The translations under genes and the position numbers were made by a program. From assembly GCF_900497805.2 (NCBI RefSeq), contig NW_020954556.1, positions 57,494,907 through 57,558,906 on the forward strand: 64,000 bases of DNA. The letters run 5' to 3'. Origin of the DNA: Vombatus ursinus. Lineage: Eukaryota > Chordata > Mammalia > Diprotodontia > Vombatidae. The notes under the pieces were generated by a model. The model made no database searches. It was not told where the DNA came from and saw only the letters and a program-made list of their open reading frames with translations. Positions 44,396 through 56,035 of this stretch are shown in pieces. Numbering within the stretch: the stretch's first letter is position 1; every line of letters begins with the position of its first letter.

Positions 44396-45469
44396 AAAAT
44401 CCAAGTAATCCAAATTTTATAGTATTAGATATAATTCATTTATTCACCTATACATCTGAGATATTCATTGTGTAATGGCCAAATAGAGGGAAAAAAAGAA
44501 CTTTTCCTCTTCTGTTTTAAGCATGTTTTTAAGGACAAACACCCATTATTACTGGTTTGCCAAGGGTAAAATAAGAGGGCAGTTGGAAGAGTATCACAGC
44601 AATTGTCAGAAATATTACATTTATGTCCATAAATCTTGACCCTTATAAATACCTGCAATTACAGGCCAGGAAAGAACTAGATTTTCAAAGCTACAACCTT
44701 GTATTTGTCAGAACTAAACTGTACATGAAGACAAAGCATTTTTATAACATACCATTAAAAGTCAAAGAATTCAGTAGTATATAAAAAGGAATGATTCACT
44801 GATAAAGATAATAAAGGTTCTGCCCTCTTTACAAAGAAAATAATAATTCATATTAGAAGGAGCTAACTAGGTTATAATGTCATGAATTTATTTCACATGA
44901 CATGCCACTGTGAAGTAGTATGATTTTTATTCTTATAGGATTGATTTAAGTTTCTCATAAATAATAGCCCATTTTAAAACCTTTTATGAGGCTTCTTTTA
45001 TATAAAAAAAAAAACTTCCAAAGGCTACCCTAATTTTTCATTAAAATTCAACTTGATAAAGGCTGTCAACTAGGAATTGTTTTTCCTTTATCCATTTTAG
45101 TGAAATTTTTATTAAAAAATGATACATTTGTTGATGCCTGCTCAAGTTAACCAAATCACCAGACAGGATTGTCCTTAGACAGGGTTTCTGGCTACATGCA
45201 CATTAGAATCTTTTTTGGCTGGGTAGGACCTACCTAAAATTGAGTGTAGCTTATAAAAATGGACAAGGTCATCTACACGCCACAATGAAGTATCAGTGAA
45301 GGACTTTAATAGAGGAAGAAATGGATTTTATGAAAGCTAAGAAAATTTGACTATAGAGTGATAGAAAACTAGAGGTCGCTGATGTGGTAATCTGGCCATA
45401 ATCACTTTTCTTGTTTATAGTCAGACCATTGATTAGTTAGAGCAAAGGTCAAAATCATAGTTACACATT
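44396..45469. other. Single-copy AT-rich intergenic sequence
   Basis: About 1.07 kb with no recognised repeat or gene: the longest repeat-poor stretch in the 40-56 kb block. Confidence 0.4.
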
Positions 45470-46375
45470 CCCCATTAGATAAGTGGTTACATGACATGAA
45501 TAGACAGTTATTAAAGGACTAGTGACAAACTATTAATAAGCCTGTGAATGTTCCAAATTACTAACAATCAGAATAATTCAAATCAAAACAACCCTGGAGT
45601 TTTACTGCATAGCCTGTAAATTTGTCAAGATGACATAAAAAGGGTGAGGGGAGGGAAGAATAGTCATTGCTGGTAGACTTGTGGAAAGACAGGCATACTT
45701 AAAGCATTGTTGATAGAGCTGAGAATTGGTATAATCGATTTGGAAAACAATTTAGGATTATGAAAAAAAATGTTCATAAGCTCTTTTCCAAAGCTTCTAT
45801 TGTTGGACATATACCTCAAGGAGGTCAATGATTAAAAGAAGAGCTCCATATACATTAAAAAAAAATTTACAGTAGTACTTTTTATAAAAACAAAGAATTA
45901 GAAAGAAAGTAGATACCCGTGGATTGAGGGACTGCTAAACAAATTGTGGCACATGACTACGTTGCAATATTACTGTGGTATAAGAAAAAAAGAAAATGAG
46001 GAACATAGAGAAACATAAAAAGACATATATGAACTGATTCAAAGTGAAGTAAATAGAACCAGAAGGGGAAGCTAGGTGGTGAAGTGGATAGAGCACTGAA
46101 CTTAGAATCAAGAAAACTCATCTTCATGAGCTCAAATCTAGTCTCAGACACTTATTAGCCATATGACCCTAGGCAAGTCATTTAACCTACTTGCCTCAGT
46201 TCCTCATTTGTAAAATGATCTGGAGAAGGAAATGGCAGACCACTCCAAAATCTTTGCAAGAAACTGTCCTCCCCTCCCTGAAATGGAGTCACAAAGAGTC
46301 AAACATGACTGAAATGACTCCACAACAAAGTAGACCCAGAAAAACAATGTTTACAAGGACTATAATGGTGGGACT
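45470..46375 (+). mobile_element. L1 ORF2 end and 3' UTR, split by a SINE
   Basis: Sense L1: atcaaaacaaccctggagtt, attgctggtagacttgtgga, ggacatatacctcaaggagg, ctaaacaaattgtggcacat, gaactgattcaaagtgaagt; resumes at 46,342. Confidence 0.78.
46065..46330 (+). mobile_element. tRNA-RTE SINE (MAR4-like) inside L1
   Basis: ggggaagctaggtggtgaag, atgaccctaggcaagtcatt, gatctggagaaggaaatggc, gagtcaaacatgactgaaat. Target duplication tagaaccagaa (46,054-46,064) / tagacccagaa (46,331-46,341). Confidence 0.9.
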
Positions 46376-46641
46376 TGTCAGTGAAGATAGAATAAACAGT
46401 TGCCATTGCCTGACAGGAGTTGGGGGTGCCACTCTTTTCCCAATCACCTCTTGGGACCAACTCCCAACAGCCCTTCTCACTTATAGCCACCAAGGAAAAG
46501 GGCAAAAACATATCTTTATAACATGTGTTTTCCTAGTGATGCACTATGGTTGCAAATCTTGGACGGCTTACAAACTCTGAGGAATTAAAATTACAGGTAA
46601 CCCAAAGGAAAATGGAGAAACACTTGGTAGACTATAACAGT

Positions 46642-47139
46642 TGAAATAAGGTAAACTGAGACACAAAGTTCTGAGCATGATCAATTTATTGGTAAAGTAC
46701 AACTCTACCAATAAATAGGATCTCAGCTTCTTCAGTAAGCTGAAACCACAAATGAGGGGGACAGTTTTCTTTTATAGGCTTTGAGAAATATAGAACAAAG
46801 AACAGAATAAGGTAGGTGACATCATGGGATTGAGGACAACATGATTGGTTACATAGCGAGGCATGGGGACAATATGATTGTTTGGTAATGAGGGGCTAGC
46901 AGTGACCTTCTCCCTTCCTCGTGACTAAGAAGTGTCATCGTTTGAGTCCACCTGCAAGATAGTGGTCCAGACATTTTGTAGAGCAAACCAGACATCCTTG
47001 AAGGATAGCTTGGTGGTACAGAAATACTAGACCAGACTCCTTAGCATCTATGCATCCCCTAAAGTTTAAGCTGAATTCCTTGAGGCAAGAATAGATAGAT
47101 CAGTAATTACAAAGAAGCTGGATTTCAAAATTTAACCCA
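46642..47139 (-). mobile_element. Solo LTR, endogenous retrovirus fossil
   Basis: Read on the minus strand: starts TGGGTTAAA, has a TATA box (cctataaaagaaaactgtcc), a poly-A signal (ccaataaattgatcatgctc) and the U5-like tail ttgtgtctcagtttacctta. The tail is the same as in the LTR at 3.5-3.97 kb. It interrupts the RTE within the word ctataacagactcactg; acag occurs on both sides, consistent with a 4-6 bp duplication. Confidence 0.62.
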
Positions 47140-47292
47140 TTACAGACTCACTGAATTCTGAACCAAGTTCAGAGACAAAGACCCATGACTTAAACAATTT
47201 ATAGGACAAAGGCAGGTGTAGGACAAAATGAATTACTTGTAAATATAATCAATAACGAGATTATACAGGATCCATTTAAATTTTCTCTAGAC

Positions 47293-47731
47293 ACTTGTTT
47301 TAGAACCAATATCTACCAGTGTTTTCCCTTTCCCTGCCACATGGGTTAGGCTATGTTTTCCCTACGAGGTAACAAAGCCAAGACTTAATTAGCCCGGATG
47401 TGGTACAAAGCTGAAACTCTGCCTCTCTTTACCAGTATCTCAGTGCTCTCTGGCTGTATTGATTTGGCTTCCTGGTCATCTAAGGGCATAAAAAAAGGCC
47501 CACCCACATGTGGTCGTTACCATCTTGACTTAGTGGAAGTCTGGAGGCTATACAACTCACCGAATCTTTTCCTACTGACTATACATGTTTCTATATGAAG
47601 ATGAGGGAAGTGGAGTCTACTGAAGCTAAACACTTTGTACCTTGTTGAATATCCTTGCTATGTTAGGGTGAAGTAAACTCTCCTTTTGTTAACTGTTTAG
47701 TATCTGTGAGTGCCTCATTTCATCCTGACAT
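47293..47731 (+). mobile_element. Probable solo LTR, endogenous retrovirus fossil (different family)
   Basis: TATA-like gcataaaaaaagg near 47,487 and a U5-like end (ctccttttgttaactgttta, gtgcctcatttcatcctgac). Sequence on both sides resembles RTE, so it reads as an insertion. The boundaries are approximate. Confidence 0.48.
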
Positions 47732-47929
47732 TGAACCTGAACTAATAGGGTGCAGATATCAGCCCTGCCACTACAAGCAGAGGTAAGTTGTAGCATATTT
47801 CTGATAATAACCTATGTTCAAGAAATGACACAAGGAATATCATTGTGGAAGTAGATGACTGGAAAGGGAAGTGGGGCCAGTTATGTGGCATGAGCAAAGG
47901 ACAACAAATGAGACATTTTATTTATAATG

Positions 47930-48045
47930 TAAAATTCTTAATGGCAGGAAGTATTCTAGTTTTGTCTTTGTATCCCCTGTACCTATCACAGTGTGAGCAC
48001 ATAGTGGGCACCTAATAAATGCTTGTTGAATTGAATAGAACTGAA
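47930..48045 (+). mobile_element. L2 LINE tail
   Basis: tgtctttgtatcccctgtac, ctatcacagtgtgagcacat, cacctaataaatgcttgttg. Confidence 0.7.
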
Positions 48046-48059
48046 TTGGTACCTTTGGA

Positions 48060-51000
48060 ATGGAAAAACAGCTTTTAGGAAAGATGCTAACATGTAAGGT
48101 GCACCAACTCTCCCTCCACTTTAGTGTTGGCTTACAGCCTTTTCTACTTAATGAATTAACTATCAGTGCAGTAGCTGACCTCGATGCTGTTTTTGTCCTT
48201 ATTGAAGGCATCTGACAACATAATGGAAACATAATGCTAAAAAGCAAGGGAGCAAGCACTTAGCCCTGCTTGACTCCTTTGTTGACTGGGAAAGAGCATC
48301 ATCCATTATCCAAAACCCGGCACAAACATGCCATCATGGAACTGGCATATAATACTGATGAATTTCTCTGGACAACTAAATTTTGCCATGATCTTCCATA
48401 AGTCCTCACAACTGATAGTTTCAAATGCCTTGGTCAGGTCGATGAATCTTGTATATTGAACTCTGTTCTGCTCCTGGCATTTCTTTTGGAGTTGTCAGGC
48501 AGGAAACACCATATTGACCATTCCTCGGCCCTTTTAGAAGCTGCACTGGCTTTCAGGTAGATGACCTATGAAGAATCAACCTAGTAAGGAGGACTCTGGC
48601 AAGACTCTTGCTGGCAGTGACTAAGAGAGAGCGAGCCTCCTGTGATTGTCACAGGACAACCTATTTCCTTTTCCTTTATAGAGATGGACAATGGAAGCAT
48701 CCTTGAATTTCTGGGGGATAACCTCCTCATGCCATATAACCCAGAAAATTTCAGTCAACTTTTGTATGAGCAGTGAATCCCCTGTCTTGTAAATCTCAGC
48801 TGGAATAGAATCAGCACCACATGCTTTGCCACAGGAGAGGAGCCTAATGGCATTCAAAACGTCTTCTTCAGTTGTAAGTTCAGCTAGAGAGAGATTGACT
48901 TCAACCTGATGTACATGGTCAATACCTTCAGCATTGGTTGATGGTAGTCTGTTGAGAATGCTATGTAAGTGTTTAGCTCATCTCTCCAGGATCATGTCCT
49001 TATCACTAATCAATGTGGCTCTATCAGCACTGAGTAGTTGAGATGAACCATAGGTCTTTGGCCCATAAATAGCCTTCAGGGCATCATAAAAGTGCTTTGG
49101 ATTGTTAGCATCAGTGTCAAACTGAATTTCATCTGCCTTCTTACTGGGCCAAGAATCCTGCATCTCTCTAAGCTTTGCATGCACTTTCCTTTTGATAGAG
49201 ATTTAACTCCTTAGCTGCCTTCTTAGAGACAGACAAACTATCCTGCTTGTAAACCCTGTGGAGTTCTCACTCTTCATTTAGTAGCTTCTGAATTTCCCCA
49301 TCATTTTCATTAAACCATTCCTGATGTTTGCAAATGTTCTGGCCCAGATGAGTAAATGTAGTACTGTATGCCAAATCTCTGAAAGCTGTCCACTCCTTTT
49401 CTGCTCCACTGTTGCCAGCTGTTGGTTCAGCTTTCCTTCCAAGTCAGTAACAAACTGTTCACACACAGAGAAATGCTCTAATCTATTGACATTAAGTCTT
49501 CTGGTAGTTGTCTTGCCTGCCATTTTTGTTTTATGCAAATGTTTGTCTTGGAGAGGATAAGTCTATGATCAGTCCAGCAGTCTGAACCACACACTGCATT
49601 CATCACTCTCACATCCTGTCTGTCTCTTCTCCTTACAACAACATAGTCTATTAAATGCCAATGTTAGGTGCATCCACAAAATTTTATTGCATTTAGGTAA
49701 ATGGAAGACATTGTAGGTGATGTTCTGAAGGTCATAAGATGCACAAGTCTTCAGGAAATAGTGACAATTGTTCTTATTTTTTCTGACTCCATTCCTCCCA
49801 AGGACTGTCTGATGAGTCTGATAGTCTGTGCCTACTCTTGTCCTCTTTGAATACATTGATGATGAGTATCTACATGTCTTTATAAAATTTTCCTTTGACC
49901 TCATCAGGGTTTGTCATGGTGGGATCATATGTACTGATGATGGTGGCATGATGCTTTCCTGCATGTGGCAATCACGTTGTCATGAGCCTGTCATTCACTC
50001 CTTTCAGGAGGTATACAAACTTGCTGATTAGATTAGTTTTGATTGTGAAACCTATGCCAGCTTCATGGCCCCATCACTGTAACCACTCCAGAAAATGTGT
50101 ATTCAACTCTGACTTTAAGTTGACCTTCATTTGCCAGCTTTGTTTCACTCAGGGCTTCTATTTGTATGCCATACCTACTGAATTCTCTCACAAGAAGAGT
50201 TGTTCATCTTTCAGGTAAATTGGATTTCATGTTATACGTAAATGTGTGCATATTCCATATACCAATGATGAGTAGAATCATCTTTGCAAAAGCCTTTGTA
50301 CATTTTTTTGTGTTTCATCCACAGGGTAGGATCTTTGCCTGTCATGGTAAGCAGGTCAGGGTTAGGTTAGTTGAAGTAGACAATTTTTAGGACATGTATT
50401 CTAGTGACCCTTTCTCACATCAGGAGATAAGCAATGTAGTACTTAAAAAAGACTACTCAGGGGGCAGGTAGGTGGCGCAGTAGATAGAGTACTGGAGTCT
50501 GGAGGACCTGAGTTCAAATCCAGACTCAAACAACACAATACTCACTAGCTGTGTGACCCTCAAGTCACTTAACCCCACTGCCTAGCAAAAAAAAAAAAAA
50601 AAAGCTACTCAGACACCGAAGGGGCTGAAGAATCCCACTGCTACTTCAGTCTAGTGAGAAGACACCCTATAGACTGGGCCACCTGTGTGCAGGGTTGTGA
50701 CTACTACACCTCCTGCTTCATCACTTGCCTGTCACCACAGGACTTTGAAGTGATAAAAATGGCAGAATGGTATGGGCAATGTCTTTTGACTCACCTATAT
50801 ATTGGATATAAGTGAGGCAGAGTTACACAAAGTTGCCAGCCTCACTGTCTCTTCCAGAATCACTGGAGTCCATTGGAGACAAAAATCAAGATGATTGGCC
50901 ATGACTTGGGATGCAGTGGATGAGCTTGGTGTCTTCAAGGTCTAATCAATCTCTAAGTGCTCCACAGTGCTTGCTCCTGCCACTTTCATGGCTGTTACAA

Positions 51001-51915
51001 AATTTTCTCATCTGCCCATTCTGCCAGAGAAGTCTTCACATGCTTGGGGTAGACACCCCCCTAACTTACCAATGGGTTTGAAGGTCCTTGTTACCCTCAA
51101 CCTAGTTTAGCTTATCTGTCACCATGGTTCACTGGAGTGTGGCAGCTGCACATGCTACAACTTCTTGGAGCCACAGGTGACAGTTGGGTGTAGGTAGACA
51201 CCAAAGGTAGAAAGCAGCCCTGAAAAGGGTTCAGCATCCCTCACATCAGAGGACTGGTCTTGCCCAAACTGCCTACCAAATTGAAGGTCTACAGAGCCAT
51301 TGTGCTGTTCTCATTGCTGTATGCTTGTGAAACCTGGCCAGTAATACCAGCAGGTTGCCAGGAAACTGAATTTCTTCCATTTGAGTTGTCTCAGGAAGAT
51401 TCTGAAGATCGCCTGGCAAGATGAGGTTCCAGACATTGAGATCCTTTCTCAAATTAAACTGCCAAGCATTCAAACTCTACTGTAGAGAACACAACTCCAA
51501 AGGGTTGGACATATTAATGCAAGCTTGCCTAAAAGACTATTTTAAAGAGAACTCACACAAGGCAAGCACTCACATGGAGATCACAAGCAGCGATACAAGG
51601 ACACTCTCAAAGTCTCTCTGAAGAACTTTAGAATTAAATATGAGATGTGGGAGACACTGGCAAAGGACCACTCAGTGTGGTGTGCCCACATCAAAGAAGG
51701 CACTTGCTGTAAAATGAGGTAGAATTGCAGTAGCTCAAAAGAAACACGAGATGTGCAAATTTAGAGACATCTCCATTCCAAATGTTCATGTGGACTATTT
51801 GTGCCCGACCTGTGGTAGCACATTCTGAGTTCATATTGGTCTGATCAGTCACAGTAAGACACGCTGTACCTTGACCCTGACATATGATGTTATTTGGTCC
51901 TCTTCTAGCAGGAAG
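48060..51915 (+). mobile_element. RTE-clade LINE with 5' inversion (twin priming)
   Basis: One insertion in two opposed parts. Part A is on the minus strand (about 51,240 down to 48,100): 5' UTR, then endonuclease end at 49,904-49,569 (RVGTDYQTHQTVLGRNGV; CWTDHRLI in a shifted frame), linker (49,538-49,278), KLREMQDSWPSKKADEIQ at 49,184-48,978, and RT core at 48,857-48,621 (CGKACGADSIPAEIYKTG; FKDASIVHLYKGKGN; CDNHR), ending near LAPLLFS at 48,259. Part B is on the plus strand (about 51,255-51,915): LKVYRAIVLFSLLYACETW, C-terminal domain, degenerate Cys/His motif, then the 3' tail ttatttggtcctcttctagc. About 350 nt of RT around the YADD motif is missing at the junction, judged against the copy at 52.5-53.8 kb. 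Stops and frameshifts make it inactive. These motifs are RTE clade, unlike L1 or L2. Confidence 0.82.
50461..50604 (+). mobile_element. WSINE1-like SINE inside the RTE 5' UTR
   Basis: gggggcaggtaggtggcgca, tggaggacctgagttcaaat, tagctgtgtgaccctcaagt, then 17 A. It is flanked by ctactcag (50,453-50,460 and 50,605-50,612). Confidence 0.9.
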
Positions 51916-52084
51916 GATGATAACTAACTAGCACGTAAGGTGTATATATACATACCTACATGTATACATATTGTTTTGAGTAGAGAGCAGAACATGGACG
52001 TGACTCACAAAGGATGAAAAGGTATGGCTAGAATGAATTTTACATTGATGGAGTAATACCCACATGGATGGGATCCCAGATTCA

Positions 52085-52160
52085 CTGAAGTATAACCCTA
52101 ATGTCTGGCATAGTGCCTTGCACATAGTAGCACACAATTTTTCTTCAATAAAATTTATTT
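52085..52160 (+). mobile_element. MIR/L2 tail
   Basis: aatgtctggcatagtgcctt, gcacatagtagcacaca. Confidence 0.55.
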
Positions 52161-52482
52161 TAACATATATTTTTATTTTCTAGTATATGTATTAATTTGC
52201 AAACTGGACAATGAGAAGTAAATAAAAAACCCTAGTTAAGGAATAGTCATAAAAACCTGGTCAGTTTCTCTAATTAACCAGAAGTTCTTCAATAAGTATT
52301 TCAACACTTTGTGTGAAATGTGTCATTGTTAATATGCTGCATTTGCTTCATGCCCACCACACAGCTTTTCATTCCCCTTTGGGTGATCAGTAACCACTCT
52401 ACAATTTCTTAGTCTGCTCTCACTCAAATCTTTCTCACTGCAAATTAGGTCATTGTCCTCTAGCTCCACTCTCAGAAGTTGG
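52161..52482. other. Unassigned sequence between the RTE copies
   Basis: About 320 bp, AT-rich, forms part of the spacer between the inverted RTE 3' ends. Confidence 0.45.
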
Positions 52483-53800
52483 TTGGTTGGTTGTTCTTTG
52501 TTCTGGAAGAGGACCAAATAACATCATATGTCAGGGTCAAAGTACAGCGTGTCCTACTGTGTCTGATCAGACCAATATGAACTCAGAAGGTGCTACCACA
52601 GGTTGGGCACAAATAGTCCACATAAACATTTGGAATGGAGAGGTCTCTAAATTTGCACATCTCATGTTTCTTTTGAGCTACTGCAATTCTGCTTCACTCA
52701 CAGAGCAAGTTCCTTCTTTGATGTGGGCACACCATGCTGGGTGGTCCTTTGCCAGGGTGTCTCACATCTCACATTTGATCCCAAAGTTCTTCAGAGGGAC
52801 CTTGAGAGTGTCCTTGTATTGCTGTTTCTGAACTCCATGTGAGTGCTTGCCTTGTGTGAATTCCCTTTAAAATAGTCCTTCAGGCAAGCTTACATTCGGT
52901 ATTTGAACGATGTGTCCAACCCTTTGGAAATGTGTTCTCTACAGCAGAGTTTGAATGCTTGGCAGTTCAGCTTGAGAAAGAACCTCAGTGTCTGGTACCT
53001 TATCTTGCCTGGTGATCTTCAGAATCTCCCTGAGACAATTCAAATGGAAGCAATTCAGTTTTCTGGCATGGCACTGGTATACATCCAGGTTTCACAGGCA
53101 TACAATGAGATCAGCACAATGGCTCTGTAGACCTTCAGTTTGGTAGTCAGTCTAATACCTCTTCTCTCCCACACTTTCTTTCAGAGCTTCTCAAACACTG
53201 AGCTAGCTTTGGCAATGTATGCGTCAACCATATCATCTATGTGTATGTCCCTGGAAAGTATGCTGCCAAGGTTAAGTGAACTTATCCATGGTATTAACAT
53301 TTCTGCATTTGCTTTAACTGATGATTCCATGTATGGATGGTGTGGTACTGGCTAGGGGAGAACCTGTGTTTTCTTGGTGTTGATTGTTAAGCCAAAATTA
53401 GCACAAGTAGCAGAGGACTGATCCATACTTTGTTGCATCTCAGCCTTAGAGGCTGCATTGAGTGCCCAATCATCTGTGAACAAAAAAGTCATGCACCAAC
53501 ACTCCATCTACTTTAGTCTTGGCTTGTAGCCTGTCCAAGTTAAATAATTTACTGTCAGTGTAGAAACTGATCTCAATGCCGTTTTCATCCTTGTTGAAGG
53601 CATCTGACAACATAATTGAAAACATCACAAAAAAAGCATGGGAGCAGGCACACAGCCTTGCTTCACCTCACGGCTGACTGTGAAAGCTTGAGAGCATCAT
53701 CCATTATTCAGAACCCATGCAGGCATGCAATCATGAAATTGATGTACAATACTGATAAACTTCTCTGGGCAAATTTTGAGGAGAGAGAAGGCAGCTAACT
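52483..53800 (-). mobile_element. RTE-clade LINE 3' half, opposite to its neighbour
   Basis: The minus strand runs from the RT core (near 53,800) through the region missing from the 48-52 kb copy, LTTKLKVYRAIVLISL-YACETW (near 53,130) and the C-terminal motif, to the 3' end ttggtcctcttccagaacaa at about 52,495 with an (AACC)n-like tail. It is truncated at its 5' side and has several frame breaks. At the base level it matches both 48,060-48,400 and 51,255-51,915. Confidence 0.8.
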
Positions 53801-54184
53801 AGCTACCATATTCCTTATTCTCTGGTGTTCTACAGGGAAGCTGCTAGCAAAAATGACAAGAATTAGGATCTCACTCCCAGCTAGTATAGAAAATAGAGAG
53901 AATTTTCAATGACCTGAATAGGGTCTATAATGGTTGTAGATTCACAGTGGCCAACTGACTGTTATCTATACTTAACATGCAGATTGGTTTCCTTCATAGA
54001 AAAGAGGGTAGAAGGGCTAAGAATGGCCACTCTAGTTTTCAGGTTATAGGAGAGAATGAAGTGTTTCTTCAGAAAAGGAAGAAAGTCCATTTCACAAAGA
54101 AATGATAAAGAAGGCAAAGGGCAAACCTGATTTCTGTCAGGAAGTTGGAGGTTAGAATAACTTCACAAGGGAGTAGAGAAGGAA
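53801..54184. other. Unassigned intergenic sequence
   Basis: About 380 bp, no recognised element. Confidence 0.4.
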
Positions 54185-56035
54185 TACTTAAATTGAATAC
54201 TTAAGACAACAGCATTTATTATGCACCTGTTAAGTATGTATAAGGCACTGTGCTAGGTGTCTTTTTAAAAAAAGTAAAAAGTTAGTCAATAAGCGTTTGT
54301 CAAATGCTTACTATCTTCCAAGTAGTGTGGCTAAACCTGAAGTTACAAAGAAGGGCCAAAAAAAAAAGTCTCAGTTTTCAAGGAGTTCACAGTCTAATGA
54401 GGAAGAGAATATGTAAACAACTAAGTACAAAAAGATATTTACAGGATAAATCAAAGATTATTGACAAAGGGAAGACAATGGCACTAAGAGAGATTGGGAA
54501 AGGCTTCTTGTAGGAGGGATTTTAGCTGGGATTTAATGGAAGACAAAAAGGCGAGGACATGGAGATGAGGAAGAAGAAAATTAAACGTCTGGGGAAAGCC
54601 AGTTAAAAGGTACATAGGCGATGGAGTATCCTGTTTGAAGAATAGGACATTTGAAAGAGGCCAGTATCATTCAGTAGATTATAAAGTATATCAGGGTGAG
54701 CCAGTTTGTAAGAAGACTGAAAAAGTAGGAGGGGGTCAGGTTATGGAGGGCTTTGAACTCCAAATAGAGCATTTTATATTTGATCTTGGAGGACAGAGGG
54801 AGCCATTGGTTTATTGAATTGGATGGGGTGAGGTGACATGGTCATTCCTGTGCTTTAGGAAAATCAATAAGACAGTTGAGTGGAGGATGAACTGAACAGA
54901 GGAAAGATGAGACAAGGAGATCAACCAGCAGGCTATTGCAATAGTCCAGGTGTGAGGTGATGAGGGCCTGGACCAGGGTGCTGAAGAGGACACAGTATCA
55001 GAGGAGGGAAAGGGAAAGAAAAGGAGATTTTACGAAGTAAAATTAATATGACTTGGTAACAGATTGGACAAAGAGATTACATTATATTGGATGGAAGCAA
55101 CCTGTATGCAAAATATTAAATACAAAATATATACAAAGTAATTTATGGAAGGAACTGGGGACGTTGGGATGGGCTTCATGTAGGAGGTGGCATCTTAGCT
55201 GAGCTTTGAAGAAAGCCAGAGAAGAGGTGAAGGTGGGGAGGGAGTACATCCCAGCTTTAGTAATATCAATTTTTCAGACACGTGGAATAAAGAAGATTCA
55301 GGGAGCAAAGTAGAAGTTATTGCAGTAGTCCAAGTAAGAGGTGATAAGAGCCTGAATCAGGGTGGTGATGATGATGTGAGTAGAGAGAAGGGGATAGACT
55401 CAGTGTGAAAGTAAAATTGACAAGACTTGGCAAGTGATTGAGTATGAGGGGCGAGGATGAGTGGAAAGTGGAAATATCTCTGAGGTTTTGAACCCAAGTG
55501 GCTGGAAGAATAGTGGTATACTCAACAGAAGCAGACAAGTTAGGAAGAGAGGCGGACTGGGGTGGGGTGGGGTGGGGGTGGGGGAAAGAGAAGACAATGA
55601 GCTATGTTTTGGACATGTTGAGTTTGAGATATCCACTTGAAAATATCCAGTTAGCAGATGGTGATGCAGGATTGGAGTTCAAGAGAGATACTAAAACTAG
55701 ATATATAGACCTGGGAGTTTCTACAGAGAGGTAATAGTTGAACCCATGGGAATGGAAGCAAGAGAGGAGGGGCTGGGGTAGAGCTGTGTGGTCAACTCAC
55801 ACATACCAGATGGGATATGGATGATGATCTAGCAAAGTAGACTGAAAGCAAGCAAATAGACATATAGGAGGATAACCAAGAGAGAGTAATACCAGGAAAA
55901 CCCCGGGAAGACAATTTCTAGATCTAGGAGGAGGAAGTAGTCAATAGTGTCAGATGCCTTAGAGGAAGCAAGAGGAATAAGAACTGAGAAAAGGCTTTCA
56001 TATTTGGTAAGATAGGTGGTTACATTGGGTTCCCA
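54185..56035 (-). mobile_element. Long L2 LINE copy (RT region to tail), with a second L2 block
   Basis: Antisense L2 starts with its tail (tcaataagcgtttgtcaaat, tcacagtctaatgaggaaga), then ttaggaaaatcaataagaca, caggctattgcaatagtcca, gttttggacatgttgagttt and gatgccttagaggaagcaag. The minus-strand translation near 55,317-55,538 resembles the L2 RT region (VNFTFTLSLSPSLYSHHH). A partly duplicated block (about 55,080-55,310) comes from a second L2 copy. Confidence 0.75.

Larger units (their letters stand above)
46376..47915 (+). mobile_element. RTE-clade LINE 3' part (second family) split by two LTRs
   Basis: The plus strand reads VFLVMHYGCKSWTAYKL, followed after a frame change by QVTQRKMEKHLVDYN, the RTE post-RT region (VLPVLTYGCETW...TQRKMER). 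LTRs occupy 46,642-47,139 and about 47,293-47,731. RTE-like sequence resumes near 47,140 (gactcactgaattctgaacc) and near 47,830-47,910 (GKWGQLCGMSK-like, compare KWAGHVARM). Confidence 0.5.

Noticed and set aside
46191-46580. 129-codon plus-strand frame, the longest outside the CpG island among intergenic frames
   Set aside because: It runs across a SINE tail, an L1 remnant and an RTE remnant; the only recognisable part (MHYGCKSWTAYKL) is RTE.
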